A DNA stretch of 64,000 nucleotides from NCBI GenBank assembly GCA_011525875.1, contig WYBN01000003.1, positions 1-64,000 of the forward strand. The letters run 5' to 3'. The notes beneath the pieces were generated by a model. It worked only from the letters and a program-made list of their open reading frames with translations. It had not been told where the DNA came from and made no database searches. The DNA comes from Melioribacteraceae bacterium. GTDB taxonomy: Bacteria > Bacteroidota > Ignavibacteria > Ignavibacteriales > Melioribacteraceae. The position numbers were made by a program, and so were the translations under genes. Of this stretch, positions 45,274 to 54,816 are shown one piece after another (within the stretch, counting starts at the first letter, position 1; each line of letters starts with the position of its first letter).

Positions 45274-47290
45274 CCGGGTTTTGATAATTCTGCTGTTCGT
45301 ATTTTTATTTATGACTGCTCTGATGTATAAACTATTTACAATTCAAATAAGCAGTTATAACAAATATTCTTCAATGGCTGAAAGGCAGCAGAACAAAACG
45401 CGGTTTATCAAAGCAGAAAGGGGATCAATTAAGGATGTAAACGGCGAAGTGCTTTCCTACACTCGAAACGATTGGTCTCTATTTATAGATGTGAATATGG
45501 TTGACGATTCAAAAAAAAGAATAATTGCAGAGAAATTTGCATCGGTGTTTGGGAAAAACACTGAATACTATTTACAGATTATGAATTCGGCTAAGGCAAG
45601 AAATGTTTGTCTCGAAAAAAAAATTTCTAAAGAGCAAGTGATGCAATTTAACAATTTTACTATGGATGCTTTAAGAAGAGAAGAAGACTTTTCAAGAATT
45701 TATCCGTACGGAAGCATGGGTTCTCATGTTATTGGTTATGTGGATATTATGGGTTCCGGGGTATCGGGTATCGAAAAAGTTTATAATGAATATCTGACCG
45801 GGAGTGACGGCATTAAATTCATTGAAAATGATGCCATCGGAAGAACTGTAAGCGTTAAGGAAGATAATTCAAGGCAGGCTGTGCCCGGTAATGAAATAAT
45901 TCTTACGATTGACAAAAATTATCAGAAGATTTTAGAAGAAGAAATAAAAACCGGCATTACGAAATATGAGGGCAAAAGCGGCGTTGGAATAATTATGAAT
46001 CCTAATTCGGGCGAGATAATTGCAATGGCAAATATTCCGGATTACGATCCGGCAAACTATAACCTGTTCGGCGAGTTCGAAAGAAAGAATAGAATTGTAA
46101 CCGATACTTACGAACCTGGCTCGACGATTAAACCAATTATTATGTCGATTCTTTTGGAGGAAGAATTGGCAAACCCCGAAGAGAGTATCGATACAGAGAA
46201 TGGAGTTTATTTGATTAAGCGTACTCAGATTAAAGATACGCACCCGTTCGAAAAATTAACCGTCCGACAAATTATAGAACAATCCAGCAATATTGGGATG
46301 GCAAAATTATCGGCGAGGGTAAAGCCCGAAACTTTTTATAAATATCTTCGTGATTTCGGATTCGGAAATAAAACCAGCATTGACCTCATTGGAGAGACCG
46401 AAGGCAATCTTAAGAAACCTAAGACGTATTCGAAGATCTCAAAAACTTTTATGTCTTTCGGTTACGAGATTTCTGTAACACCACTCCAGCTTATAACTGC
46501 TTTCAGCTCTGTTATTAATGGAGGAATATTATATAAACCTTATGTCGTAAAAAGAATCTTGGATCAAAACAAAAATATTGTTAAAAAATTAGAACCGATG
46601 AAAATACGAAGAGTTATCAGCGAAAGGACATCGGATAAAATTAAAGATTTTATGATCGGTGTAGTGGAAGAAGGCACGGCAAGAAACGCAAGGTTAAATA
46701 ATGTTCTTATTGGTGGAAAGACAGGTACTTCGCAAAAGCTTATCGAAGGAAAATATTCAAAAAATGAATACAACTCGTCTTTTGTTGGATTTTTGCCTGC
46801 AGATAATCCACAATTGATTTGCTTAATAGTAATAAACTCACCAAAAGTAGGAAGGTACGGCGGCCAAGTTGCCGCACCCATTTTCAGGGAAATTGCTTCA
46901 AGAATAATTGAAGCCGACCCAAGTCTAATAAGGGATGAATCGAGAATAACGCGCAACAAAAAAACGCTTGATGAAATTTTTGCACGCGTTGAATTTGAAA
47001 GCGAAAGTAACGCTCAGGTATTTCTTACTAGTAATCTTCCGGAGGTTACTAAAAATATAAAAGCTACACCTAATGAATTCAAAGATCTTGAATTGATGCC
47101 GGACTTAATAAATTTATCCGTCAGGGAAGCCGTAACACTTCTTAACGAAATGAATATAAATTATAAAATTAGCGGAAGCGGAAAGGTAATTGAACAAAGC
47201 ATCGAGCCGGGGACTGAAGTTCAGCCGGGATTGATTTGTTTGATAAAATGCGCGACAATAAAAAATTTAGAAGGACTGAGGATTAATTGA
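45263..47290 (+). CDS. ftsI: Septal penicillin-binding protein 3 (FtsI) with a PASTA-like tail
   Basis: FtsI is the transpeptidase that cross-links septal peptidoglycan. The 675-aa protein has an N-terminal helix (VLIILLFVFLFMTALMYKLF), a pedestal domain, and a transpeptidase domain with catalytic Ser287 (EPGSTIKP), SSN 341-343 and KTGT 486-489. The last ~60 residues (LMPDLINLSVREAVTLLNEMNINYKISGSGKVIEQSIEPGTEVQPG) form one PASTA domain, more often seen in Gram-positive and Chlorobi/Bacteroidota division PBPs than in E. coli FtsI. It overlaps ftsL by 11 bases and murE by one. Confidence 0.95.
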   Translation: MKSNRVLIILLFVFLFMTALMYKLFTIQISSYNKYSSMAERQQNKTRFIKAERGSIKDVNGEVLSYTRNDWSLFIDVNMVDDSKKRIIAEKFASVFGKNTEYYLQIMNSAKARNVCLEKKISKEQVMQFNNFTMDALRREEDFSRIYPYGSMGSHVIGYVDIMGSGVSGIEKVYNEYLTGSDGIKFIENDAIGRTVSVKEDNSRQAVPGNEIILTIDKNYQKILEEEIKTGITKYEGKSGVGIIMNPNSGEIIAMANIPDYDPANYNLFGEFERKNRIVTDTYEPGSTIKPIIMSILLEEELANPEESIDTENGVYLIKRTQIKDTHPFEKLTVRQIIEQSSNIGMAKLSARVKPETFYKYLRDFGFGNKTSIDLIGETEGNLKKPKTYSKISKTFMSFGYEISVTPLQLITAFSSVINGGILYKPYVVKRILDQNKNIVKKLEPMKIRRVISERTSDKIKDFMIGVVEEGTARNARLNNVLIGGKTGTSQKLIEGKYSKNEYNSSFVGFLPADNPQLICLIVINSPKVGRYGGQVAAPIFREIASRIIEADPSLIRDESRITRNKKTLDEIFARVEFESESNAQVFLTSNLPEVTKNIKATPNEFKDLELMPDLINLSVREAVTLLNEMNINYKISGSGKVIEQSIEPGTEVQPGLICLIKCATIKNLEGLRIN

Positions 47291-48756
47291 TGAATCTTTC
47301 CCGGATATTAAATAACATCAAAGCCATTCAAGTTGCCGGGAATGCAGCTTCAAAGGAGGTTATTGGCATAACCAACAATTCAAAGGAGGTTAGAGAGGGA
47401 GTTATTTATGTTGCCGTAAAGGGTTTAAAATTTGACGGACATGCCTTCATCCCCGAAGCGATATTTAACAAAGCTGCGGCAGTCGTATTGGAAAATAACT
47501 ATTCGGTTCCGGAAGAATTATTCAACAAATCTGAATGTGTAAAAATACTTGTAACAGACAGCCGCAAAGTTCTTGCACAGATTTCCGGAATTATTTGCGG
47601 CAATCCTTCCGAAAAACTCCACATGATAGGAATTACCGGAACAAAAGGAAAAACAACCACAAGCTATTATATTAAAAATATTTTAGAGACTTCGGGCAGA
47701 AAAGCAGGTTTAATAGGCACAATTGCAAATTATATCGGAAAGGAAAAATACGAAACTAAACTAACTACCCCCGAATCTTTTCAGATAAATTCTTTATTGA
47801 AGGAAATGGTCGATAAAAAATGTGCGTATTGTGTTATGGAAGTTTCTTCTCACGCACTTGCTTTAAACAGAGTGGATTATATTGATTTTGATTCTGCAGT
47901 CTTCACAAATATTACATCCGATCATTTCGATTTTCACAAGGATTTTGAATCGTATTTGGAAGCAAAGAAAAAATTATTTGATGAGATCAAAAGCAGCGGC
48001 AATGTGATTTATAATTTTGATGATTTGAACTCTCAGAGTATGATCCGCGCAACAACAGCAAAAACATATTCATATGGAACCAGCGAGAAATCCGATTTCA
48101 TTATGAGCGGCATTTCATATGATCTTGACGGCACGCGCTTTTCGATATCTAACGATAAGAACAAATGGAATTTTGAAACAAAATTAATCGGCTTATTTAA
48201 TGCTTATAATGCGGCAGCCGCAATAAGCGTTTCCTCCGTTTTAGGAATTGATGCAGCGGATATAATACAAGGCATCGCTTCAACACCCCAGGTACCGGGA
48301 AGATTTGAAGTTATATCCAGAGGAGAAAAGAGAATAATAATCGATTACTCCCACACAACAGATAGTTTAAGACAGGCGCTGCTTGCAATAAAACATCTGA
48401 CCAACGACTTGCGTCCGGTACACACTGTATTCGGATGCGGTGGCAACAGGGATAAATTTAAACGACCGGAAATGGGTCGGACTGCCGAAGCATTGAGTAC
48501 AAAAATTTATATTACTTCCGACAACCCAAGAGATGAAGAGCCAATGGCAATTATTAATGATATTCTTGAAGGGGTTAAAGGTAAAAGTGCTTGCGTAATT
48601 GAAAGCAGAGAAGAAGCTATTAAAAAAGCGATACTTGAGTCAGAAAGCAATGCCGTAATACTTATAGCCGGCAAAGGTCATGAAGATTATCAAGAAATTA
48701 ATGGAATAAGACAATTTTTTTCGGATAAACAAACTGCGGAAAAATATTTGCAATGA
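47290..48756 (+). CDS. murE: UDP-MurNAc-L-Ala-D-Glu:meso-diaminopimelate ligase
   Basis: MurE adds the third residue of the peptidoglycan stem peptide. The 488-aa ligase has the ATP loop GITGTKGKTTTS (about 115), CVMEVSSHAL, and the C-terminal DNPR (411-414), the known marker for meso-diaminopimelate rather than lysine. The ATG at 47290 overlaps the ftsI stop (TGATG); a TTG three bases earlier is less likely. The stop overlaps the murF start by four bases (ATGA). Confidence 0.95.
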   Translation: MNLSRILNNIKAIQVAGNAASKEVIGITNNSKEVREGVIYVAVKGLKFDGHAFIPEAIFNKAAAVVLENNYSVPEELFNKSECVKILVTDSRKVLAQISGIICGNPSEKLHMIGITGTKGKTTTSYYIKNILETSGRKAGLIGTIANYIGKEKYETKLTTPESFQINSLLKEMVDKKCAYCVMEVSSHALALNRVDYIDFDSAVFTNITSDHFDFHKDFESYLEAKKKLFDEIKSSGNVIYNFDDLNSQSMIRATTAKTYSYGTSEKSDFIMSGISYDLDGTRFSISNDKNKWNFETKLIGLFNAYNAAAAISVSSVLGIDAADIIQGIASTPQVPGRFEVISRGEKRIIIDYSHTTDSLRQALLAIKHLTNDLRPVHTVFGCGGNRDKFKRPEMGRTAEALSTKIYITSDNPRDEEPMAIINDILEGVKGKSACVIESREEAIKKAILESESNAVILIAGKGHEDYQEINGIRQFFSDKQTAEKYLQ

Positions 48757-50141
48757 AACGGATAAGTATTTCATTAAATGATTTATTCAATCTTGAAAGC
48801 AGCGTGATTTATAATCCAGATGCGTATAAATCAACAACTGCAGTTTGTATTGACTCGAGGCAGATTAAGAAGAACTGCCTCTACGTTGCCATTGCAGGCG
48901 AAAAACATGACGGGCATGATTTTGTGGATGAAGCAATAATCAAAGGCGCTGCCGCAGTTTTAATAAATGAAAAAAAATTAAAGAGATTTACTCATATTTC
49001 CATGCCGATAATTACCGTGAAAAATACTTTGGCAGCATATGGACAGCTTGCCAATATATGGCGCAATAAATTAAATGCTGTTGTTATTGGAATTACGGGC
49101 AGCAACGGCAAAACTACAACAAAAGAAATGCTTGCCGCTATTCTTTCGCAAAGATATCAGGTTGTGAAGTCGGCAGCTAACAATAATAACCATATAGGCG
49201 TGCCGCTTTCAATATTTTCTGCTAACGCTTCGTGCGAGGTTTTAGTGCTCGAGCACGGCACAAACCATTTCGGCGAAATTGCTTATACAGCAAAAATTTC
49301 AGACCCCGATTTTGCACTCATCACAAATATAGGCGAGTCTCATATTGAGTTCTTGTTGAATAAAAATGGTGTTTATAAAGAAAAATCTGAATTGTTTAAA
49401 CAAACTTTGCTCAACAGGGGTAAAATTTTTGTTAACGCAGATGACCCGGTACTCAACAGAAAAACGGAAAATATTGAAGAAAAAATAACTTTTGCTATCA
49501 ATAACAAAGCAGACTATAAAGGCACAATTAAGGGATACGATGTTTTAGGCCGGACAAGATTAGAAGTAAAATCAAAAAAGAAAAACTTTCACATTGAATC
49601 TACGCTGCCTGTTTACGGATATGCCGGCGCTTTAAACGCACTTCCAGCGATTGCAATCGCCCACTGGTTTGGATTAGCCAAAAACGAAATAACGCGGGGA
49701 ATTGAGAGTATTAAACAGGTTAAAGGAAGACAGTACGTTGACGTGATGAAAAATTTTGTCTTGATAGACGACACATACAACGCTAACCCCATTTCAATGC
49801 GTTCAGCTTTCGACCTATTACGAAAAATAAAGTTACATGAAAAGAAAATCTTAATTCTCGGCGATATGTTCGAACTCGGTTCTCATTCTAACTATCAACA
49901 TAATAAACTCGCAGTCGATCTGATAAAAATAAAACCGTATAAAGTATTTTTAACAGGGAAGGCGATGAAGTCATTATTCAATGCAGTTAAGGGGAGAATT
50001 GATGTGGTTTACTTCAGCAATAGAGATAGGCTGAAAAAAACTCTGCAAACATTTAATATCAGCCGCTCTGTTGTTTTAGTTAAGGGTTCGCGCGGAATGA
50101 AGATGGAAGAATTCTCTAACGAGTTAAAATTAAGGAATTAA
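48753..50141 (+). CDS. murF: UDP-MurNAc-tripeptide:D-Ala-D-Ala ligase
   Basis: MurF adds D-Ala-D-Ala to finish the UDP-MurNAc pentapeptide. The 462-aa protein has GITGSNGKTTTKEMLAAIL as its P-loop, NNNNHIGVPLSIF, LEHGTNHFGEIAYTA, TNIGESHIEF and LIDDTYNANPISMRSAFDLL, all characteristic of MurF. It overlaps murE (ATGA), and mraY begins two bases after its stop. No ddl gene for D-Ala-D-Ala lies in the cluster. Confidence 0.96.
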   Translation: MKRISISLNDLFNLESSVIYNPDAYKSTTAVCIDSRQIKKNCLYVAIAGEKHDGHDFVDEAIIKGAAAVLINEKKLKRFTHISMPIITVKNTLAAYGQLANIWRNKLNAVVIGITGSNGKTTTKEMLAAILSQRYQVVKSAANNNNHIGVPLSIFSANASCEVLVLEHGTNHFGEIAYTAKISDPDFALITNIGESHIEFLLNKNGVYKEKSELFKQTLLNRGKIFVNADDPVLNRKTENIEEKITFAINNKADYKGTIKGYDVLGRTRLEVKSKKKNFHIESTLPVYGYAGALNALPAIAIAHWFGLAKNEITRGIESIKQVKGRQYVDVMKNFVLIDDTYNANPISMRSAFDLLRKIKLHEKKILILGDMFELGSHSNYQHNKLAVDLIKIKPYKVFLTGKAMKSLFNAVKGRIDVVYFSNRDRLKKTLQTFNISRSVVLVKGSRGMKMEEFSNELKLRN

Positions 50142-50143
50142 TA

Positions 50144-51253
50144 ATGTTTTATTATTTATTTGATTATATCAATGAAATTTTCAACCCGCCAGGGTTTGAT
50201 GTATTCAGATATTTATCGTTCAGGTCAATACTGTCGGCAGTAACAGGTCTTTTTCTTGCATTCTATCTCGGGCCAAAAATAATTAATTACCTGAAACGAA
50301 AGCAGATAGGGGAAACGATAAAGGCGGAAGGCCCTCAGCAGCATAAAATAAAAGCAGGCACTCCTACAATGGGCGGAATCATTATTATCCTTTGCGTTAC
50401 TATACCGGTGATTCTCTGGGGGGATATTAAGAGCACTTATATTCAATTTGTATTAGCCGGAACGATATTTCTTGCAATTGTGGGTTTCATAGATGATTAC
50501 TTGAAAGTGGTAAAAAAATATTCTAAAGGATTGATTGCCCGTTATAAACTGCTCGGGCAGATAATCGTCGGGACACTGGTAGGAGTTGCAATCTATTTGA
50601 TGCCTGAATTTGCCGAATTTAATACTCAAACAACAATGCCATTTTTCAAAAATCTTAATTTTGATTTCTCTATCATGTATATACCTGCTGTTATTTTTAT
50701 TATAACCGCAACATCAAATGCGGTTAATCTTACCGACGGTCTTGACGGCTTGGCAATGGGAACAATAATTATAGTAATGCTTGCTCTTGCTGTTATGAGC
50801 TATGTTTCCGGCAACGTAATATATGCTGATTATTTGAACATAATGTATCTTCCAGGCTCGGGTGAACTTACGGTTTTCATAGCGGCGCTGATTGGTGCAG
50901 GCTTAGGTTTTCTTTGGTTTAATTTTTATCCAGCCCAGGTATTTATGGGTGATACTGGTTCATTAGCACTCGGCGGCGCATTAGGTATTATATCTATTTT
51001 AATTAAGAAAGAACTGCTGCTGCCTATATTCGGCGGGATTTATTTCTTGGAAACAACTTCGGTGATCATTCAACGGCTTTATTTTAAGTATACAAAAAAG
51101 AAATACGGAGAAGGCAGGCGCGTATTTAAGATGTCGCCTATTCATCATCATTTTGAAATGCTCGGCTGGAGTGAACCAAAAATCGTTATTAGATTTTACA
51201 TAATAACTATTATTCTCGCATTGTTCAGCCTGGCTTCATTTAAGATAAGATAA
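50144..51253 (+). CDS. mraY: Phospho-N-acetylmuramoyl-pentapeptide transferase
   Basis: MraY moves phospho-MurNAc-pentapeptide onto undecaprenyl phosphate to make lipid I in the inner membrane. The 369-aa protein is a ten-helix membrane enzyme, with GPQQHKIKAGTPTMGGIIII, GFIDDYLKVVKK (the DDxx Mg site), NAVNLTDGLDGLAMG, PAQVFMGDTGSLALGG and HHHFEMLGWSEPKIVIRF. It is translationally linked on both sides: two bases after murF, and its stop overlaps murD by one base. Confidence 0.97.
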   Translation: MFYYLFDYINEIFNPPGFDVFRYLSFRSILSAVTGLFLAFYLGPKIINYLKRKQIGETIKAEGPQQHKIKAGTPTMGGIIIILCVTIPVILWGDIKSTYIQFVLAGTIFLAIVGFIDDYLKVVKKYSKGLIARYKLLGQIIVGTLVGVAIYLMPEFAEFNTQTTMPFFKNLNFDFSIMYIPAVIFIITATSNAVNLTDGLDGLAMGTIIIVMLALAVMSYVSGNVIYADYLNIMYLPGSGELTVFIAALIGAGLGFLWFNFYPAQVFMGDTGSLALGGALGIISILIKKELLLPIFGGIYFLETTSVIIQRLYFKYTKKKYGEGRRVFKMSPIHHHFEMLGWSEPKIVIRFYIITIILALFSLASFKIR

Positions 51254-52602
51254 TGGAAATAAACGGAAAAAATATCTCGATAATAGGTGCGATGAGAAGC
51301 GGCGTTGCCGCTGCAAAGCTGGCGAGGAAATTTAACGCAATGCCTTTTGTGAGTGATCTCTCTTCGGAAGAAAAGCTTAGTCAAAGCTATCAGACCTTAA
51401 CGAGAGAGAACATTGCATTTGAGGTGGGCGGACATACAGAAAAAATTTATGATTGCGATCTTATGATAATAAGTCCCGCTGTTCCGTCAAATTCCGAAGT
51501 AGTTTCCGAAGCTGTTAAACGGAAGATTAAAGTTGTAAGTGAATTGGAGTTTGCATCGTGGTTTTGCAGAGGAAAAATAATTGCAATCACGGGAACGAAC
51601 GGTAAAACAACCACAACAGCCCTGCTGAATCATACTATTAATATAAGCGGATTCAAATGTTATTCGGGCGGGAATATTGGCAATGCCTTTTCGGAATTTG
51701 TACTTGACGTCAAAGAGAATGAGTTCGTCGCGCTCGAAGTTTCAAGCTTTCAGCTTGATCACATATATTCATTTAAACCTGCTTACTCCGTAATATTAAA
51801 TATTACGCCAGATCACCTCGACCGTTACGAAAATAATTTTCAAAACTATATTGATTCAAAAATGCGTGTCTGTATGAATCAGAACGGTAAAGATTATTTT
51901 GTTTATAACGGAGATGATGAGAATGTTTCTTCGGGGCAGATAACAAATACCAATAAGTTCGAATTTTCTTTATCGAATCAGACTTCCCGAGGAAGTTTTG
52001 TCGCTGACAATCACTTTTATTTTTCGAATGAGGATAAAACGGAAAAGTTATTTGATCTCGATAATCTTAGTTTGAGAGGAGAACATAATATCTGCAACGC
52101 GCTTGCGGTGTTAACCGTTTCAAAACTGATAGGATGCAGAACGGAAAAAATTAAGGAAGCATTTAAAAGCTTTCCCGGAGTTGAGCATCGTCTCGAATTT
52201 GTCAGAGAAATCAACGGTATCGTTTTTATCAATGATTCGAAGGCGACAAATGTTGATTCGGTTTGGTATGCGCTCCGCAGTTTCAATCAGCCAATATTGT
52301 TAATACTGGGCGGCAAAGACAAAGGAAACGATTACAACCGGATAAAAGATCTTGTATTTAATAAGGTAAAAAAAATATATGCGATCGGAACTTCAGCTCA
52401 GAAGATATATGAATTTTTCAAGGATATTGTTCCCGTTGAATATAAACAATCACTGGGGGAGTGCGTCGAAGATGCCTTGAAGACCGGGACGAAAGGCGGC
52501 ATCGTCCTTCTTTCTCCGGCATGCGCAAGTTTTGATATGTTCGATAATTTCGAGCACAGGGGCAGAGTATTCAAGGAATCAGTTATGGGGCTGAATCTAT
52601 GA
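51253..52602 (+). CDS. murD: UDP-MurNAc-L-alanine:D-glutamate ligase
   Basis: MurD adds D-Glu to UDP-MurNAc-L-Ala. The 449-aa protein has an N-terminal Rossmann part (ISIIGAMRSGVAAAKLARKF), ATP loop ITGTNGKTTTTALLNH, VALEVSSFQLD, NITPDHLDRYE and the C-terminal FINDSKATNVDSVWYAL, all MurD motifs. It follows mraY with a one-base overlap (TAATG), and ftsW starts in the last four bases (ATGA). Confidence 0.96.
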   Translation: MEINGKNISIIGAMRSGVAAAKLARKFNAMPFVSDLSSEEKLSQSYQTLTRENIAFEVGGHTEKIYDCDLMIISPAVPSNSEVVSEAVKRKIKVVSELEFASWFCRGKIIAITGTNGKTTTTALLNHTINISGFKCYSGGNIGNAFSEFVLDVKENEFVALEVSSFQLDHIYSFKPAYSVILNITPDHLDRYENNFQNYIDSKMRVCMNQNGKDYFVYNGDDENVSSGQITNTNKFEFSLSNQTSRGSFVADNHFYFSNEDKTEKLFDLDNLSLRGEHNICNALAVLTVSKLIGCRTEKIKEAFKSFPGVEHRLEFVREINGIVFINDSKATNVDSVWYALRSFNQPILLILGGKDKGNDYNRIKDLVFNKVKKIYAIGTSAQKIYEFFKDIVPVEYKQSLGECVEDALKTGTKGGIVLLSPACASFDMFDNFEHRGRVFKESVMGLNL

Positions 52603-53720
52603 AAATGAATGTCAGAATAATCTTTGTTTTGGTTTTGTTTCTTATGATTCTTGGAGCCTTTTTGGTATTCAGCGCGAGCGGCACTTACAGCGAAGTGAAA
52701 TTCAACAATTTGTATTTCTTGTTCAAGTCTCATTTGTGGAAAGTGATCGGAGCTGTCGCAGCCATAATTTTAGTTTCGATGATACCATACGAGAAATATA
52801 AAAAGTTCAGCAAAATAATGCTCATTGCTATAACCGGAGTTCTTTTGCTGACCTTCATTTTAGCGCCGCAGCTTAAAGGCGCATCACGATGGATTGATAT
52901 AGGGTTCTTTCAATTCCAACCTTCGGAATTGGCAAAATTAATTTTAATTATTCATTTAGCGGCGTTTATCGAACGCAAAGGCGAATTGATAAAAGATTTT
53001 AAGAATGGCTACCGGTTTGCTCTTGTGTGGATGATTATTCTAAGCGGATTGGTTCTTGTTCAACCTAATTTAAGCACGAGTATGATAATTGTTCTTATTT
53101 CAATTACAATGTTATTCGCTGCCGGAGCGCGTATAAAACATTTATCTGCAACCTTTTCGGCAATTGCAATTACCGCTTTTGTAATGATGATTTTATTCAG
53201 CCATTCAAGAGAAAGAGTGATGGGATATGCAAACAGCATATTATCAGGGGGGGAGCCTAATACTCAAGTCCTGCAGGCAAAGATCGCTTTAGGAAGCGGA
53301 GGTCTTTTAGGCGTGGGTTTAGGTCATAGCAGACAAAGTGATTTATTTCTTCCCGAATCTTACAGTGATTTTATTTTTTCCGTACTCGGCGAAGAACTCG
53401 GCTTAGCAGGTGCAGCATTAGTACTCTTTGCTTACTTCATAATTTTCTTTGTGGGAATTCTTATTTCAAAGAAAGCCAAAGATGAGTTCGGGCAGATGCT
53501 CGGTTTCGGAATCTCATTCAATATAATTATCGGAGCTTTCATAAATGCTGCCGTGGTTATGGGTCTGCTTCCCACTACCGGAATTACTCTGCCATTTATC
53601 AGTTTCGGAGGAACTTCAATTATAATTTTCGGAGTTTCGATAGGTATATTGATCAATATAGCGAAACAGACAGCCAAATATTCACAAATAAACCCGGAAT
53701 TAATTAATGAGCAGCCTTGA
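52599..53720 (+). CDS. ftsW: Lipid II polymerase FtsW
   Basis: FtsW is the SEDS-family glycosyltransferase that polymerises lipid II at the septum together with FtsI. The 373-aa membrane protein has about ten helices and the SEDS motifs GASRWIDIGFFQFQPSELAKL, QPNLSTSMII, SDFIFSVLGEELGLAGA and PTTGITLPFISFGGTS. The Asp and Glu ligands of the family are present. Its end overlaps the start of murG by 14 bases. Confidence 0.95.
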   Translation: MKMNVRIIFVLVLFLMILGAFLVFSASGTYSEVKFNNLYFLFKSHLWKVIGAVAAIILVSMIPYEKYKKFSKIMLIAITGVLLLTFILAPQLKGASRWIDIGFFQFQPSELAKLILIIHLAAFIERKGELIKDFKNGYRFALVWMIILSGLVLVQPNLSTSMIIVLISITMLFAAGARIKHLSATFSAIAITAFVMMILFSHSRERVMGYANSILSGGEPNTQVLQAKIALGSGGLLGVGLGHSRQSDLFLPESYSDFIFSVLGEELGLAGAALVLFAYFIIFFVGILISKKAKDEFGQMLGFGISFNIIIGAFINAAVVMGLLPTTGITLPFISFGGTSIIIFGVSIGILINIAKQTAKYSQINPELINEQP

Positions 53721-54813
53721 CTACAGGTTCATATTTGCCGGGGGCGGAACAGGAGGTCATTTGTTCCCCGCAATTGCGGTTGCTGCAAAAATCCGTGAAT
53801 TAAAACCGGGAGCAAAAATTTTATTCGTCGGCACAAAACATAAAATTGAATCACGGGTTGTACCTAAATATGGTTTCGATTTTAAGACGATATGGGTTAG
53901 CGGCTTTGCAAGGAAGTTTACTTTAAAGAATATCCTGTTTCCAATAAAAATGATTACGTCAATGATACAATCATTATTTATATGCATAAAATTCAAACCC
54001 GATGTAGCAGTGGGTGCGGGGGCTTACGTTTCCGGACCGGTTTTATGGGGCGCTTCGATTATGGGTGCGAAAATCGTTCTGCTCGAGCAAAATAGTTATC
54101 CTGGAATTACAAATAGACTTTTGGAAAAAAGAGCCGATGAAATTCATATAAGTTTTGAGGAATCGAAAAAGTATTTCAGATTTAAGAATAAGTTAAAGCT
54201 TAGCGGCAACCCTGTAAATGTAAATTCTGCGTTAATACATCGGGAGGATGCGCTGAAAAAATTCGGATTGAATCCGGAAAAGCAAACGGTTTTGATTCTC
54301 GGGGGAAGTCTGGGCGCTCTATCCATCAATAATGCGGTTAAGAATACTATCGAAAAAATATTATCCCACAATATTCAGCTGTTATGGCAGACCGGCGAGT
54401 TGTACTATGATAAGTATAAGAATTACGAATCCGAAAATGTAAAAGTGAAATCTTTTATTGATGATATGACAGCAGCATACAGCTCTGCGGATATTGTAAT
54501 TGCCCGGGCAGGTGCAACTACTATTGCGGAAATTTCTTATTTGGGACTTCCGGTGATTTTTATTCCCTCCCCAAATGTAGCGGCTGACCATCAGTTCAAG
54601 AATGCGGAAACGCTATTCAAAGCCGGGGCAGCTCATTTGATAGAAGATAATTCGGCATCCGAAAAATTATATGAAACGTTGATCCGGTTACTTAACGACG
54701 ATGAATTATTGAACAGATTTAGAAACAACATCAAACGTTTTTCATTTCCTGACGCATCAATAAATATTGCTAATAGCATTATCAGTTTAATAGAAAAAAA
54801 AATTATTGGATAA
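53707..54813 (+). CDS. murG: Lipid II synthase MurG
   Basis: MurG adds GlcNAc to lipid I. The 368-aa GT28 enzyme has the N-terminal GGGTGGHLFPAIAVA loop, VGAGAYVSGPVLWGA, LEQNSYPGITNRLL, LILGGSLGALSINNAV and the UDP-binding ARAGATTIAEISYLGLPVIFIPSP with the catalytic-site Glu. It starts 14 bases inside ftsW. murC starts three bases after its stop. Confidence 0.96.
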   Translation: MSSLDYRFIFAGGGTGGHLFPAIAVAAKIRELKPGAKILFVGTKHKIESRVVPKYGFDFKTIWVSGFARKFTLKNILFPIKMITSMIQSLFICIKFKPDVAVGAGAYVSGPVLWGASIMGAKIVLLEQNSYPGITNRLLEKRADEIHISFEESKKYFRFKNKLKLSGNPVNVNSALIHREDALKKFGLNPEKQTVLILGGSLGALSINNAVKNTIEKILSHNIQLLWQTGELYYDKYKNYESENVKVKSFIDDMTAAYSSADIVIARAGATTIAEISYLGLPVIFIPSPNVAADHQFKNAETLFKAGAAHLIEDNSASEKLYETLIRLLNDDELLNRFRNNIKRFSFPDASINIANSIISLIEKKIIG

Positions 54814-54816
54814 AAG

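Noticed and set aside
52398..52733. 111-codon open frame on the minus strand across murD and ftsW
   Set aside because: Antisense to two well-supported dcw genes; no recognisable family or ribosome binding site.
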